A stretch of DNA of 64,000 nucleotides, taken from Flavobacteria bacterium BBFL7. Its GTDB lineage: Bacteria; Bacteroidota; Bacteroidia; Flavobacteriales; Flavobacteriaceae. Both the position numbers and the translations under genes were made by a program. The notes below the pieces were generated by a model, which saw only the letters and a list, made by a program, of their open reading frames with translations, was not told where the DNA came from and did not search any database. Position 1 is the first letter of the stretch. Every line of letters begins with the position of its first letter. Of this stretch, positions 15,525 to 25,076 are shown piece by piece. The stretch spans positions 1,024,884 through 1,088,883 of the forward strand of contig CH672374.1 of the NCBI GenBank assembly GCA_000153385.1, read 5' to 3'.

Positions 15525-16688
15525 TTATAAAGTACCTCTTCTCGCCTGTTGTCTTTCTATAGCCTCAAATAAAGCTTTAAAATTACCTACTCCAAAGGAT
15601 TGGGCACCTTTACGCTGGATTACTTCAATAAACATGGTAGGTCTATCTAATACGTTATTAGTAAATAACTGTAACAGGTAACCTTCATCATCTCTATCGA
15701 TAAGAATACCGTGTTTTTTGAGCAGCTCGATATCTTCATCAATCTCACCTACTCGTTCTAAAATATCATCATAATAAGTATCAGGAACATATAGAAACTC
15801 AACACCACGTTCTCTCATGGCACTTACTGTCGCAACTATATCATCAGTTGCTACAGCAATATGCTGAACACCAGGACCATTATAGAAATCTAAATATTCT
15901 TCTATTTGAGATTTCTTTTTTCCTTCAGCCGGTTCATTGATAGGGAATTTAACACGACCATTCCCATTGCTCATCACCTTACTCATAAGAGCAGTATACT
16001 CTGTAGCGATATCATCGTCTGCAAAAGAAATGATTTGAGCAAACCCCATGACTTCACCATAGAACTTACACCATTTATTCATTTCATCCCAACCTACATT
16101 TCCTACCATGTGGTCTATGAATTTTAGACCTACAGGCTCTGGATTGTAATGAGATTCCCATTTTTCAAATCCTGGTAAAAAGACACCGTTATAATTTTTA
16201 CGTTCTACAAATATGTGGACCGTTTCTCCATACGTGTATATACCAGATCGAACGACTTCACCGAACTCATCTTTTTCTACCGTAGGTTCTAAATAAGGTT
16301 TTGCACCGCGTTTAGTCGTTTCTTCAAAAGCACTTCTAGCATCGTCCACCCATAAGGCTACTACTTTTACACCATCGCCGTGAACATTGATATGCTCGTT
16401 GAGCTCACCACCTTTTTGTAGAGGTGAGGTTAAAACCAGTTTAATTTTACCTTGAGTTAATACATATGAAACGCGATCTGTAAGGCCTGTTTCTAATCCT
16501 GCATATGCAAATGATTGGAATCCAAATGCACTTTTATAATAATGCGCTGCTTGCTTTGCATTTCCTACATATAACTCTACGTAGTCCGTACCTAATAATG
16601 GAAGAAAATCCTCGGCTTCACTGAAAAGTTTTTTAAGAGAATACTCTGTATTTGCTAGGTTTGTTAAGTTTTTTATTTCTTTAGACAT
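15525..16688 (-). CDS. hppD: 4-hydroxyphenylpyruvate dioxygenase
   Basis: Converts 4-hydroxyphenylpyruvate to homogentisate in tyrosine breakdown. It has 387 residues with two VOC halves. The iron ligands fit the family: His193 in FIDHMVGNV, His276 in GVQHIAVATDD and Glu355 in FIEVIQRKG. The long C-terminal segment with Asp-Glu-Gly-Tyr-Leu-Leu-Gln-Leu-Phe (334-342) is also typical. No homogentisate dioxygenase or other partner is beside it here. Confidence 0.95.
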   Translation of the reverse strand: MSKEIKNLTNLANTEYSLKKLFSEAEDFLPLLGTDYVELYVGNAKQAAHYYKSAFGFQSFAYAGLETGLTDRVSYVLTQGKIKLVLTSPLQKGGELNEHINVHGDGVKVVALWVDDARSAFEETTKRGAKPYLEPTVEKDEFGEVVRSGIYTYGETVHIFVERKNYNGVFLPGFEKWESHYNPEPVGLKFIDHMVGNVGWDEMNKWCKFYGEVMGFAQIISFADDDIATEYTALMSKVMSNGNGRVKFPINEPAEGKKKSQIEEYLDFYNGPGVQHIAVATDDIVATVSAMRERGVEFLYVPDTYYDDILERVGEIDEDIELLKKHGILIDRDDEGYLLQLFTNNVLDRPTMFIEVIQRKGAQSFGVGNFKALFEAIERQQARRGTL

Positions 16689-16919
16689 AATAATTTTTAA
16701 TTGTAAATAATGTAATAATAATTTGGGTATAGAGAACTTATATTATTACCACATTGCCCTTACATGAGTAGCTATTTTATATGAATAATCGATCATTGTA
16801 TCTAAAATTTAAAAACTAAAAAGTTACCTTTTAAGATGGCTAGGTAAATATACAGATTTGAATATAACTAATGTATTGTGACGAGTTTTTTATGGTGAAC
16901 ACTTACAACCAGTCATAAA

Positions 16920-16946
16920 AAAAGCCGCTCAGAAAGAGCGGCTTTT
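16920..16946. terminator. Intrinsic terminator after the OmpH/Skp gene
   Basis: AAAAGCCGCTC (16920-16930) pairs with GAGCGGCTTTT (16936-16946) around AGAAA, with A/T runs on both sides. It serves the minus-strand OmpH gene and can work in both directions. The rest of the 16689-16965 gap shows only AT-rich sequence presumably holding the hppD promoter. Confidence 0.88.
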
Positions 16947-16965
16947 AAATTATAAAATATGGTGA

Positions 16966-17454
16966 CTATAATCCCATTTCAGCTTTTACAGCTTCAGTAA
17001 TATTTGCAGATTCTTCAGCAAATAAAACAGACCCTACCGACACAATCAGCTTAAATCCTTTTGCCTTAGCAACTTTTTCAATCGCAGCATTTAATTTATC
17101 ATAAATTGGCTGCATTAATTCATTACGCTTTGTGGCTAATTTTAATTCGGCTCCTTGCTTTTCAGTATTTAATGAACCTTCTAATTGTTGAGCCATTTTA
17201 ATAATCTCTTGTCTTCTTTCTTCTGTTACACCTTCAGACTGAGCCTCTTGTTGTAAAGCTTGAAATCTAGCATTAGCATTATTTTCTGCCTTAGTGATAT
17301 CTGCTTGAAGATTACTGGTGTAATTTTTCAATTGAGTTTCTGCAGCACTAACTTCTGGCATTTTAGACATTAAGAATTCTGCATCAACATATCCTGTTTG
17401 TGCAAATGTGAAAGATGAAGCTACTAAAGCTACTAGTAATAATAATTTTTTCAT
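16966..17454 (-). CDS. OmpH/Skp-family periplasmic chaperone
   Basis: 162 residues. A signal peptide is cleaved after Thr-Phe-Ala (about residue 18). A short strand (Gly-Tyr-Val-Asp-Ala-Glu) leads into a long coiled helix pair (about 35-125, Gln/Glu/Lys rich), then a returning strand with Leu-Ile-Val-Ser-Val-Gly. This is the Skp/OmpH tentacle layout. Skp binds unfolded outer-membrane proteins in the periplasm. Confidence 0.85.
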   Translation of the reverse strand: MKKLLLLVALVASSFTFAQTGYVDAEFLMSKMPEVSAAETQLKNYTSNLQADITKAENNANARFQALQQEAQSEGVTEERRQEIIKMAQQLEGSLNTEKQGAELKLATKRNELMQPIYDKLNAAIEKVAKAKGFKLIVSVGSVLFAEESANITEAVKAEMGL

Positions 17455-17545
17455 GATTGTATTTTAACGGGCACAAGATAATTAAAATGTTCCCTATTGT
17501 TTATATAAATTTCAAATTCCAATAACTAAGCCAAAGTTATTAAGA

Positions 17546-20161
17546 TTACCTTTTTACCGCAAAAAAACCAGTTTGCTCTTTTGAGACATTATCGACATCA
17601 TATTGTAATAAGTACCAGTAAGTACTCGATGGTAAAGGGTTACCATTATAGGTAGCATCCCAACCTATTCCATCCGGCGAGAGTTGCTTTAATAGTTTTC
17701 CATAACGATCAAAAATATAAATACCTGTTACATTAACATCTGCACTATTGATATCTATTCTCCAAAAATCGTGATAACCGTCATTATTTGGTGTCATGTA
17801 ATCTGGTATAATAAACATAGGTTCTTCTGGCTCAGGTATGATAATTGTCGGGTTAATCGTCAATTCAAAACTCACTTCATCATCACAGCCTGATGTATTC
17901 ACATCATAGACATATAATGTAACAGGATAAGTTGTAAAGTCAGTTATGTCAATTACATCACCAGTATTATATGAAATACCTAGTCCATTACTTTGAGTGA
18001 AAAATTGTTGATTACCGCTTAAGTTATTTCCACCTATACTAGGTAAAACATAAGTACCTGTTGCTGTTTGAGCTCCTATAGGATTTAATTCTGGGTTAGG
18101 AATAACATTAATTGTAATTGTTTCTGTTATAGAGTTATTAGTACTTAAACCACTATCTGTAACAGTACATTCGTATATAGTAGTGACAAGTGGCGTGGCT
18201 GTTAAAGTCATAGCATTAGATAAAATCGTAGTCGTTCCTTGCTCTTGCCATTCATAACTGTATGTTCCTTGAGGAGTGGTCGGACTCACAATAGCGGTTA
18301 AAGTTGTTGATTCACCAGAACAAAAATTATTACTAGTAGAGTTAAGTACTAAACCTAACATAGGCGGATCCATGATACCTAAAATAAAACTTTCCTCATC
18401 ACTACAACTTCCGTTATCATCATAAATATATAAAGCTATAGGTAATACTGCAAAATCTGCAGATGTAACTATATCACCAGGATTATACATCGTACCGTTT
18501 CCATTAGGTTGTGTATAATATGCCTCTCCACCGGTTAATCCAGTTCCCGTAATCGCAGGAAAAGTGAAACTACCCGTTACATTTTGATCCATTAAATCAT
18601 CAATATCAATGACCGGCAACACATTAAAGTCTGTCATATCAAACCCCATATCCGTACCATTCTCAACACCAGAATCATTGACGGTAACTGAAACCGTAGT
18701 CGCAGCATTTACAGTTACTGTAATGGACGCTGTATTAGGGTAACTTGATCCTTGGGTATCGGCCCAATTAAAGGTATAATTACCAAAAGCCGTGGCAGGA
18801 ACTGGTGTTGCAGTTAATGTGACCATTTCACCAGCACATACATCTTGAATTCCACCTGGACTAATTGTCACTTGCACATCTACAAACTCAATATCAAACT
18901 GCTCTATAAGTTCACATCCATTTGAGTCTATACCGTAGACATATATCGTTGCTGGATTAGTCATAAATAAAGCAGGATCTATTACATCTCCAGTATCCCA
19001 TGGCGTTCCTGTATGGGCTGCATTATCATAAAAACCAGTATTTGCAGGAATATTAGTCCCAGTTATTGCAGGTAATGTATAATTACTATGCGCAATAACA
19101 TTTGCAATAGGATTCCACGATGGTTGAGGATTTACAGTGACTGTAATACTAGAAGTCGCTATATTATCTGGAGCGACACGCCCAGAATCTGTAATAGTAC
19201 ATTCATATATTGTAGTCGAATTAATATTAATAGGTAAAGTAGCACTAGTACCTACTACACCTGCTTGACCTTGTATGCTCCATTCATAAGAATATACGCC
19301 TAATGGCGTTAAAGGATCTGCTGTGGTACTTAGAATTGTATTAGCATTTTGACAATATTCTGGAGCGGCGTTTCCGTTTGAATCTTCTATTTCTAAACTA
19401 ATAGAACAAATAACATCAGAAGCGACCTCAGCAGCACCAAATATATCTGAACTCACTAAATTAGGGCAATTTGCAGTAGTTTGTGCTGTGTTAATATCAA
19501 CAAAACGTGTATCATTACCGCCAGTGGCTACTAATTCAAAAGTTGGATTAATGGCACATGGATTTGCACTTATGATTGTAACTACCCCAAAAACATTATT
19601 AAAACCAGACACACTAGGAATGGTTCCTACTAGACTAGAGTTACTTGGATTTGCCACATCGATAAGAACAAGATCATTACCGTCTGCACTTAAGTACAGA
19701 TTACCATTAAAATAAGTTAAGTCTCCTGCACTAGGAAAACCCGTATCTCCTATAAAAGTAGCCGTCATACTAGCTATATCAAACCTAAATAGTCCACCAG
19801 GCGAGTTAGTATGAACACCTAATAAGGTTCCAGGTCCTTCTTTAACTAGCGAATCCACTCTAAAATTTCCAGTAAACCCAACAATATTTAAAGTACCTAA
19901 GGATGTTACAGATCCATTAGACACGTTAATCAAAAATAGTTCATCATTTCGTATTCCATAAAGGGTATCATCCGTATCACCTTGTGCTATATCAAAAAAT
20001 GAAGAAGTATGACTTGCAACTGTTGTAGATGTACAACTTCCTAAATCAGCTAGGACAATATCACCATTTGCAAGACACAAATAAGAAGAATTTACAGATT
20101 GCGCTTTCGCGAAAGCGAAAATAAACAAACATAACAGGCTTAAAATCAGATGCTTTTTCAA
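17546..20161 (-). CDS. T9SS type B (gliding-motility-associated C-terminal domain) secreted protein
   Basis: 871 residues. The signal peptide ends Phe-Ala-Phe-Ala-Lys-Ala-Gln, encoded by the palindrome at 20102-20117. Residues about 25-200 look like a propeller-type domain with repeated Asp-(x)-Leu/Asn-Gly and Leu-(Ile/Val)-Asp strands. Three repeated Ig/PKD-like modules follow (around 255-420, 430-590, 600-770), each with Tyr-Ser-Tyr-Glu-Trp or Phe-Asn-Trp and a Ser-Ile-Thr-Val tail. The last 85 residues carry TPNNDGYHDFW, Ile-Phe-Asp-Arg-Tyr-Gly-Lys and Gly-Trp-Asp-Ala-Thr-Tyr-Asn-Gly, the type B sorting signal for secretion by the type IX system to the cell surface. Function beyond surface binding is unknown. 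Confidence 0.85.
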   Translation of the reverse strand: MKKHLILSLLCLFIFAFAKAQSVNSSYLCLANGDIVLADLGSCTSTTVASHTSSFFDIAQGDTDDTLYGIRNDELFLINVSNGSVTSLGTLNIVGFTGNFRVDSLVKEGPGTLLGVHTNSPGGLFRFDIASMTATFIGDTGFPSAGDLTYFNGNLYLSADGNDLVLIDVANPSNSSLVGTIPSVSGFNNVFGVVTIISANPCAINPTFELVATGGNDTRFVDINTAQTTANCPNLVSSDIFGAAEVASDVICSISLEIEDSNGNAAPEYCQNANTILSTTADPLTPLGVYSYEWSIQGQAGVVGTSATLPININSTTIYECTITDSGRVAPDNIATSSITVTVNPQPSWNPIANVIAHSNYTLPAITGTNIPANTGFYDNAAHTGTPWDTGDVIDPALFMTNPATIYVYGIDSNGCELIEQFDIEFVDVQVTISPGGIQDVCAGEMVTLTATPVPATAFGNYTFNWADTQGSSYPNTASITVTVNAATTVSVTVNDSGVENGTDMGFDMTDFNVLPVIDIDDLMDQNVTGSFTFPAITGTGLTGGEAYYTQPNGNGTMYNPGDIVTSADFAVLPIALYIYDDNGSCSDEESFILGIMDPPMLGLVLNSTSNNFCSGESTTLTAIVSPTTPQGTYSYEWQEQGTTTILSNAMTLTATPLVTTIYECTVTDSGLSTNNSITETITINVIPNPELNPIGAQTATGTYVLPSIGGNNLSGNQQFFTQSNGLGISYNTGDVIDITDFTTYPVTLYVYDVNTSGCDDEVSFELTINPTIIIPEPEEPMFIIPDYMTPNNDGYHDFWRIDINSADVNVTGIYIFDRYGKLLKQLSPDGIGWDATYNGNPLPSSTYWYLLQYDVDNVSKEQTGFFAVKR
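20102..20117. repeat. GCTTTCGCGAAAGC palindrome, copy 5 (signal-peptide codons)
   Basis: 16-bp perfect palindrome CGCTTTCGCGAAAGCG on the minus-strand gene. It encodes Phe-Ala-Phe-Ala-Lys-Ala at the end of the signal peptide, as copy 3 does in an unrelated gene. Confidence 0.95.
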
Positions 20162-20179
20162 GTAGGGAAATTTTAGCGC

Positions 20180-20187
20180 AAAAATAT
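20180..20187 (-). promoter_or_regulatory. -7 element of the T9SS type B gene
   Basis: Minus strand TATTTTTG, a full TAnnTTTG match, ending 18 nt before the ATG at 20161. Confidence 0.5.
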
Positions 20188-20297
20188 AATAATTATTTAC
20201 TCTGTACTGACTTAAGGTTAGATTATAGTTAGTTAATCGTTAAAAGACTGATTCTTTTCTTACACTAAACTATCTTGCATAACAAAATAACTTTTAC

Positions 20298-21194
20298 ATG
20301 AAAAACTTTTTATACTTTATTGCCTTACTATCAGGCTATTGTGCAACAGCACAATATGAAATTGTTTACAACCTTGAAAAAGGTAAATCATATCCACAAA
20401 ATCAAGTTGTCACTAGTGAGCAACATCAAGTAATTAATGGTATGCCACAAGACATTACAACTATAATTACAACTGAATCAGATTATGTCGTGACAGATTT
20501 CAAAGACGAAATCTACTATTTAGACATCGTAGTAAAAAAAATGTCTACTGAAACGAAATCTCCTATGGGAACAGAAATAATATCTTCCGATGGTCCTGAA
20601 TCGAATGCAATGAACACTATTTTTAAAAATATGATTAAGGAACCTATTAAAATGACTATGAATAAACATGGTGAGATTTTAAGTTTTGACAATAGTGCAC
20701 AAATAGAAGGATTAACAGATGATGTAGAAATGCCACAAATGCAATTATTACAAGTTGAGGCCGCTTTAAAAAAAGAAATGAGTATTGAAAAACAAACTTC
20801 TAATTATGAACAACTAACTACTATTTTACCTAAAGATAAAGTAGCTATAGGTGATTCATGGAATCAAACGATTACGGTTAATTCTATAGCTGCATTTGAG
20901 GCAACTAGTAGTTTTCAATTAAAAGAAGTAAATGAAGAATCTTACATTATCAGTTCCAATGCTATTTTAAAAACTCCAGATGACGCAAGTACAAGTCTTA
21001 ATGGCATGAAAGCTACATATACTCTTTCTGGCCCAAGTTCTGGGACTTATACAATTGATAAAAAAACAGGATGGATTACAACAGCATCATTACGTCAGGA
21101 ATTAGAAGGAGATATTATTATCGAAAAATCTGAAATGATGCCTCAAGAAATGAAGATGACAATGAAGACAGAAACTACTACTATAATTAACTAG
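20298..21194 (+). CDS. DUF6263-like exported protein
   Basis: 298 residues with a signal peptide (Met-Lys-Asn-Phe-Leu, cleavage near Ala-Thr-Ala-Gln at about 16-19). It is strand-rich with a Thr-Ile-Ile-Thr-Thr run and many alternating Thr/Ile/Glu residues, and no Cys in the mature part. The layout (Asn-Leu-Glu-Lys-Gly-Lys-x-Tyr near 25-34, a mid Asp-Ser-Trp-Asn-Gln near 195, an Asp-Lys-Lys-Thr-Gly-Trp-Ile near 255) fits the DUF6263 family of Bacteroidetes, which has no known function. Single gene followed by its own terminator. Confidence 0.65.
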   Translation: MKNFLYFIALLSGYCATAQYEIVYNLEKGKSYPQNQVVTSEQHQVINGMPQDITTIITTESDYVVTDFKDEIYYLDIVVKKMSTETKSPMGTEIISSDGPESNAMNTIFKNMIKEPIKMTMNKHGEILSFDNSAQIEGLTDDVEMPQMQLLQVEAALKKEMSIEKQTSNYEQLTTILPKDKVAIGDSWNQTITVNSIAAFEATSSFQLKEVNEESYIISSNAILKTPDDASTSLNGMKATYTLSGPSSGTYTIDKKTGWITTASLRQELEGDIIIEKSEMMPQEMKMTMKTETTTIIN

Positions 21195-21207
21195 CTATAA
21201 AACTTAA

Positions 21208-21241
21208 AAAGCCCATTGAGCTAACAGAATCAATGGGCTTT
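21208..21241. terminator. Bidirectional intrinsic terminator
   Basis: AAAGCCCATTGA (21208-21219) pairs with TCAATGGGCTTT (21230-21241) over a 10-nt loop, between convergent genes. Confidence 0.88.
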
Positions 21242-21248
21242 ATTTACA

Positions 21249-22598
21249 TTATTTTTTCCTGCGACGATTTGCATTTTTATCACCGCGTGTTTTAGGTTTC
21301 TTATATTTTTTTGCAATTTCTCTACGATAACTACCTCCTAGATTAACTTTTTTATTCTTTTCACTCTTCTCATGAAAGGAGGCACCACGTTCTTCTTCTA
21401 TTACCTTATGCGGATTGAATAATTCACGCACCACAGGTTTTTCTTCAGGAGTTTTTTGATTAGATACCTCAACTTCTTCTGGAAAAGGAATTTCTGGTAT
21501 TTTATAATCCATTAAAGCTTCAATAGCTATTTTATCTTCTTTTTCTTTTTCAGTGTAGAATAAAATAGTTTTTCCTTTTTCCTCGGCACGACCACTACGA
21601 CCTATACGATGCATGTAGTTTTCAGGAAAAGAAGGAACATCAATATTAATAACATGGGATATTTTTTCTAAATCTAATCCACGAGCCATAACATCTGTCG
21701 CAATCAATATTCTTCGTTCACCTGTATCAAATAATTCTATAGAACGCAATCTATAATTTTGCGTTTTATTGGAGTGTATAACTGCAATTTCATCACCATA
21801 TCGTTCTAACATATAATCTTGTAAACGATCTGCGCTTTTCTTATTCCCTACAAAGACGAGTACTTTTTTAAATTCTTCTACATCTGTAAGTAAGTCCATT
21901 AACAGGTTAGCCTTAGTATAAAAATTTTCTACTGGATAACAAGTTTGTTCAATATTCTCCAACCGCGTACCACTTACAGCTACAGAAACTTTCTCAGGAT
22001 TAAAAAAGTATGATTTTATAAAGTCTTCAATTTGATCAGTCATAGTCGCACTGAACATTATATTCTGGCGCTTTTTAGGTAAATGATCAAAAATATTTGT
22101 CAACTGAAATCTAAATCCTAGGTCGAGCATTACGTCAACCTCATCTATTACAATTTTCTTACAATATTTTAGTCGTACTGTTTGTGCAACGATTAAATCA
22201 TATAAACGTCCTGGAGTGGCAACTATGATGTCGACTCCATCAGTTACAGCTTTCTTTTGTGTATTTATATTAGTACCGCCATACACGCCTAATACTCTAA
22301 TATTGATGTAAGCTGCATAAGCTTCTATTTGCTCTACTACTTGTACTACAAGTTCCCTTGTAGGTACTAAAACAAGAATTCTAGGATCAAGAGTTTCGGC
22401 ATATTTCAATTCATGAAGTAAAGGCAACATATATCCTAATGTTTTACCTGTACCTGTTTGTGCGATACCTATCATATCTCTACCCGATAAAATTACCGGA
22501 AAAGCTTGCTCTTGTATAGGTGTCATTGTGGTAAACCCTAAATCATTAAGGCCATTGCGCAATGGCGTACCTAGATTTAGTTCCTCAAAATTCTTCAT
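21249..22598 (-). CDS. DEAD-box RNA helicase (RhlE-like)
   Basis: 449 residues. The Q motif is TPIQEQ (26-31), motif I AQTGTGKT (46-53), motif Ia PTREL (79-83), motif II DEVD (152-155) instead of the usual DEAD, motif III SAT, then ATDVMARGLD and HRIGRSGR in the second RecA domain. A Lys/Arg/Asn-rich tail (from about 400) suits RNA binding. It unwinds RNA in the cytoplasm, often for ribosome assembly or cold growth. A TACCTTTG box lies 14 nt before the start. Confidence 0.92.
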   Translation of the reverse strand: MKNFEELNLGTPLRNGLNDLGFTTMTPIQEQAFPVILSGRDMIGIAQTGTGKTLGYMLPLLHELKYAETLDPRILVLVPTRELVVQVVEQIEAYAAYINIRVLGVYGGTNINTQKKAVTDGVDIIVATPGRLYDLIVAQTVRLKYCKKIVIDEVDVMLDLGFRFQLTNIFDHLPKKRQNIMFSATMTDQIEDFIKSYFFNPEKVSVAVSGTRLENIEQTCYPVENFYTKANLLMDLLTDVEEFKKVLVFVGNKKSADRLQDYMLERYGDEIAVIHSNKTQNYRLRSIELFDTGERRILIATDVMARGLDLEKISHVINIDVPSFPENYMHRIGRSGRAEEKGKTILFYTEKEKEDKIAIEALMDYKIPEIPFPEEVEVSNQKTPEEKPVVRELFNPHKVIEEERGASFHEKSEKNKKVNLGGSYRREIAKKYKKPKTRGDKNANRRRKK

Positions 22599-22612
22599 GA
22601 AAATGATTTTTG

Positions 22613-22620
22613 CAAAGGTA
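22613..22620 (-). promoter_or_regulatory. -7 element of the DEAD-box helicase gene
   Basis: Minus strand TACCTTTG, a full TAnnTTTG match, 14 nt before the ATG at 22598. Confidence 0.55.
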
Positions 22621-22800
22621 GTTGAATTGATTAAGGTACGACGTTGTTAAATCATTGGTTTTTGGGGTAATTGATAGAGAAGCTATTCACTTATTAAAAA
22701 GCTAAACGTCATTTATCGACCAAATCTTTTCTACAACTCTATTAATATTGGAAGTGTATTGCAAAGATCATATACTGCGATTTAAGTTCAATTACTACCG

Positions 22801-22808
22801 TATCTTTG
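22801..22808 (+). promoter_or_regulatory. -7 element of rlmF, near-leaderless
   Basis: TATCTTTG, a full TAnnTTTG match, ends 5 nt before the ATG at 22814. This fixes that ATG as the likely start over upstream in-frame ATGs, which would lie inside the promoter. Confidence 0.6.
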
Positions 22809-22813
22809 CAGCC

Positions 22814-23683
22814 ATGCATGATAATAATTTACACAAACATGGTTATGATTTAGACTTACTGTCTCAAACGTATCCAGATTTAAAGTTTCACTTCATAACA
22901 AAAGAAGATGGAATGATAAGTATAGACTTTACTAATCCATCATCTGTACTTGCCCTAAATAGTGCGCTGCTTAAAGAACATTACGGTGTTAATCACTGGG
23001 AATTACCTACAGACTATTTGAGTCCTCCTATACCTAGCCGTGTGGATTATATATTGCATCTAGCAGATTTAGTAGGAGAAAAAAATATTACTGGCCTAGA
23101 TATAGGGACTGGTGCAAATATGATTTACCCTATTCTAGGAACTGCTATTTATAATTGGAAAATGATAGGTAGTGAGGTAGATCGTGACAGTTATGATTTT
23201 GCAAAGTCATTGCAAGAAAAAATTACCATGCCTAAATCCCGTAAAATCTCTAATATCAAATTGAGATTTCAAGAAGACCGTGGTTCGATATTAAAAAATA
23301 TTATTAAACCTCAAGAGCTTTATGATTTCACTATGTGTAATCCACCATTTTACAATAGTGAAGATGAAGCTATAAAAGCAAACCTGCGTAAGAATAAAAA
23401 TCTAGGAAATAGTGTTAGCGAACGCAATTTTGCTGGTAAGTCACATGAGCTATGGTGTAATGGTGGTGAAGCATTATTTGTAAAAAGACTTATAAAAGAA
23501 AGTGTTGCTTATCAATCGCAAGTAGGCTGGTTTACTAGTTTAATTTCACGTAAAGAGAACTTACCTAAACTTGAAAAACAACTTACTAAATTAAAAGCGA
23601 CTTATAAAATAGTTCCCATGAATAGTGGAAATAAAAAGAGCCGTTTTATCGCATGGAAATTTGATAGAAAACCTACGGAATAA
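22814..23683 (+). CDS. rlmF: 23S rRNA (adenine(1618)-N6)-methyltransferase
   Basis: 289 residues from the ATG at 22814 (Met-His-Asp-Asn-Asn), matching the family's usual Met-His-x-x-Asn-x-His opening. The SAM-dependent fold shows Asp-Ile-Gly-Thr-Gly-Ala-Asn near 97-103 and the N6-adenine motif Asn-Pro-Pro-Phe near 176-179. RlmF methylates A1618 of 23S rRNA. The frame is open upstream to 22748, but that part covers the promoter box. It is convergent with the PLP decarboxylase after 21 bases. Confidence 0.9.
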   Translation: MHDNNLHKHGYDLDLLSQTYPDLKFHFITKEDGMISIDFTNPSSVLALNSALLKEHYGVNHWELPTDYLSPPIPSRVDYILHLADLVGEKNITGLDIGTGANMIYPILGTAIYNWKMIGSEVDRDSYDFAKSLQEKITMPKSRKISNIKLRFQEDRGSILKNIIKPQELYDFTMCNPPFYNSEDEAIKANLRKNKNLGNSVSERNFAGKSHELWCNGGEALFVKRLIKESVAYQSQVGWFTSLISRKENLPKLEKQLTKLKATYKIVPMNSGNKKSRFIAWKFDRKPTE

Positions 23684-23704
23684 TATCGTTATTTTATAAA
23701 TGTC

Positions 23705-24970
23705 CTATTCAAATTTTTGAGATTTAAAATCATTTAAAAACTGGGTGATTTTATCACCTTTTACATGATCCATTACTACGATTTTAAACCATTCTGGATG
23801 ATTATGATTATCTGGTACTAGTCCATATTTTACAGCAATCAATGGTGTTATAAAATCACGATGAATAGTAATAATATTACTATTTTCAAAATGTATAAGT
23901 TTCACGTTTAGATCAAGTAGATGATTTTTTAATCTTGTGGTTCTTGCAGCAAGAGCTAGCATACGTTCTGCCCAGTCATACGGACCGTAATTCATTAAGA
24001 TTTTATAGATACTTATAGCATTTGCACCACTACGACTACCGACTAATGTACAATCCATACCAGCTACATATTGTGCGCTGTCTGTCAGACTATATTTAAG
24101 CAGCCCTTTTCTAATTACAAAAATTCCTGTACCATAAGGAGCTTGTAACATTTTGTGTGCATCAAGTGTAAAGGAGTCTATGCGCTTATCATCGAAGGTC
24201 AATGGTTGCTCTGGAGTCGTAAAAGGTAGGAAAAAGCCTCCGTAAGCTCCATCAACATGCACTTTGACAGTCATATCCGTATATTGATTGATAACATTCA
24301 TATAGTCATCTAAAGAATCTACTGAACCAAACATGGTTGTCATCATATTACAAACCAATATTAACTTGTTAACTCCTTGAGATTGTAATGCATCCAACTG
24401 ATTTTTTAAATCTACTAAATCGATAGCTCTAGTTTCTGAATGAACTTCGACTTTGGACAGCTTTATATTCAATAAATTACTTGCCTTATCCATACTATAA
24501 TGAGCATCTTCACTACATAATATGGCTATAGAACTATAATCTTTATTTAGATCAAACGTCTCATTAAACAAGTTGCGATAAACCCAAATAGCTTGAATAT
24601 TACCTTCTGTTCCACCAGAAGAGACATAACCGTCAATAGAATCTGGATTAGCCTTTAATATATCCTCGGCAATTATTTTTATGACCTCAGCCTCTAATCT
24701 CTGCGTTCCTGAAAAATAAGGCTCTGATAAATCTGTATCTGTATGAACACCTATATGATTAGGATTATTAATAAGAGTTTTTAGAAATGTAGAACCATCG
24801 AGCACTTGAGAATCTGGTGCAAATTCTTGCTTATCTAGATGTGATGCTGGAACACCCATTTTTAAACTATCATAATAATTGATATTTTGAGATAATGCAT
24901 TCACAATCTGTTGATCGATTGTCTCTTTAGAAAGTCTTCTCCAATTCTTATATTCCTGATCGTAAGTCAC
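23705..24970 (-). CDS. Group II PLP-dependent amino-acid decarboxylase
   Basis: 421 residues of the aspartate-aminotransferase superfamily decarboxylase type. The Schiff-base Lys273 lies in Asp-Ala-His-Lys-Met, the cofactor Asp240 in His-Val-Asp-Gly-Ala-Tyr-Gly-Gly, and the ring-stacking His157 in Glu-Asp-Ala-His-Tyr-Ser. The substrate could be histidine, aspartate, tyrosine or another amino acid; flavobacterial homologues are often annotated histidine or tyrosine decarboxylase without proof. The gene stands alone. Confidence 0.82.
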   Translation of the reverse strand: MTYDQEYKNWRRLSKETIDQQIVNALSQNINYYDSLKMGVPASHLDKQEFAPDSQVLDGSTFLKTLINNPNHIGVHTDTDLSEPYFSGTQRLEAEVIKIIAEDILKANPDSIDGYVSSGGTEGNIQAIWVYRNLFNETFDLNKDYSSIAILCSEDAHYSMDKASNLLNIKLSKVEVHSETRAIDLVDLKNQLDALQSQGVNKLILVCNMMTTMFGSVDSLDDYMNVINQYTDMTVKVHVDGAYGGFFLPFTTPEQPLTFDDKRIDSFTLDAHKMLQAPYGTGIFVIRKGLLKYSLTDSAQYVAGMDCTLVGSRSGANAISIYKILMNYGPYDWAERMLALAARTTRLKNHLLDLNVKLIHFENSNIITIHRDFITPLIAVKYGLVPDNHNHPEWFKIVVMDHVKGDKITQFLNDFKSQKFE

Positions 24971-25076
24971 TTAAGTAATTTTTATCAATTAAGCCGCTAA
25001 AGTATTTAAATTTATAATCTTGATGAATGATATTGATCACTTTTGTTCATCTAAAACATATATTTTTAAACATTCT

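Noticed and set aside
22748..22813. Upstream start for rlmF
   Set aside because: It would cover the TATCTTTG promoter box, and the residues do not match the family.
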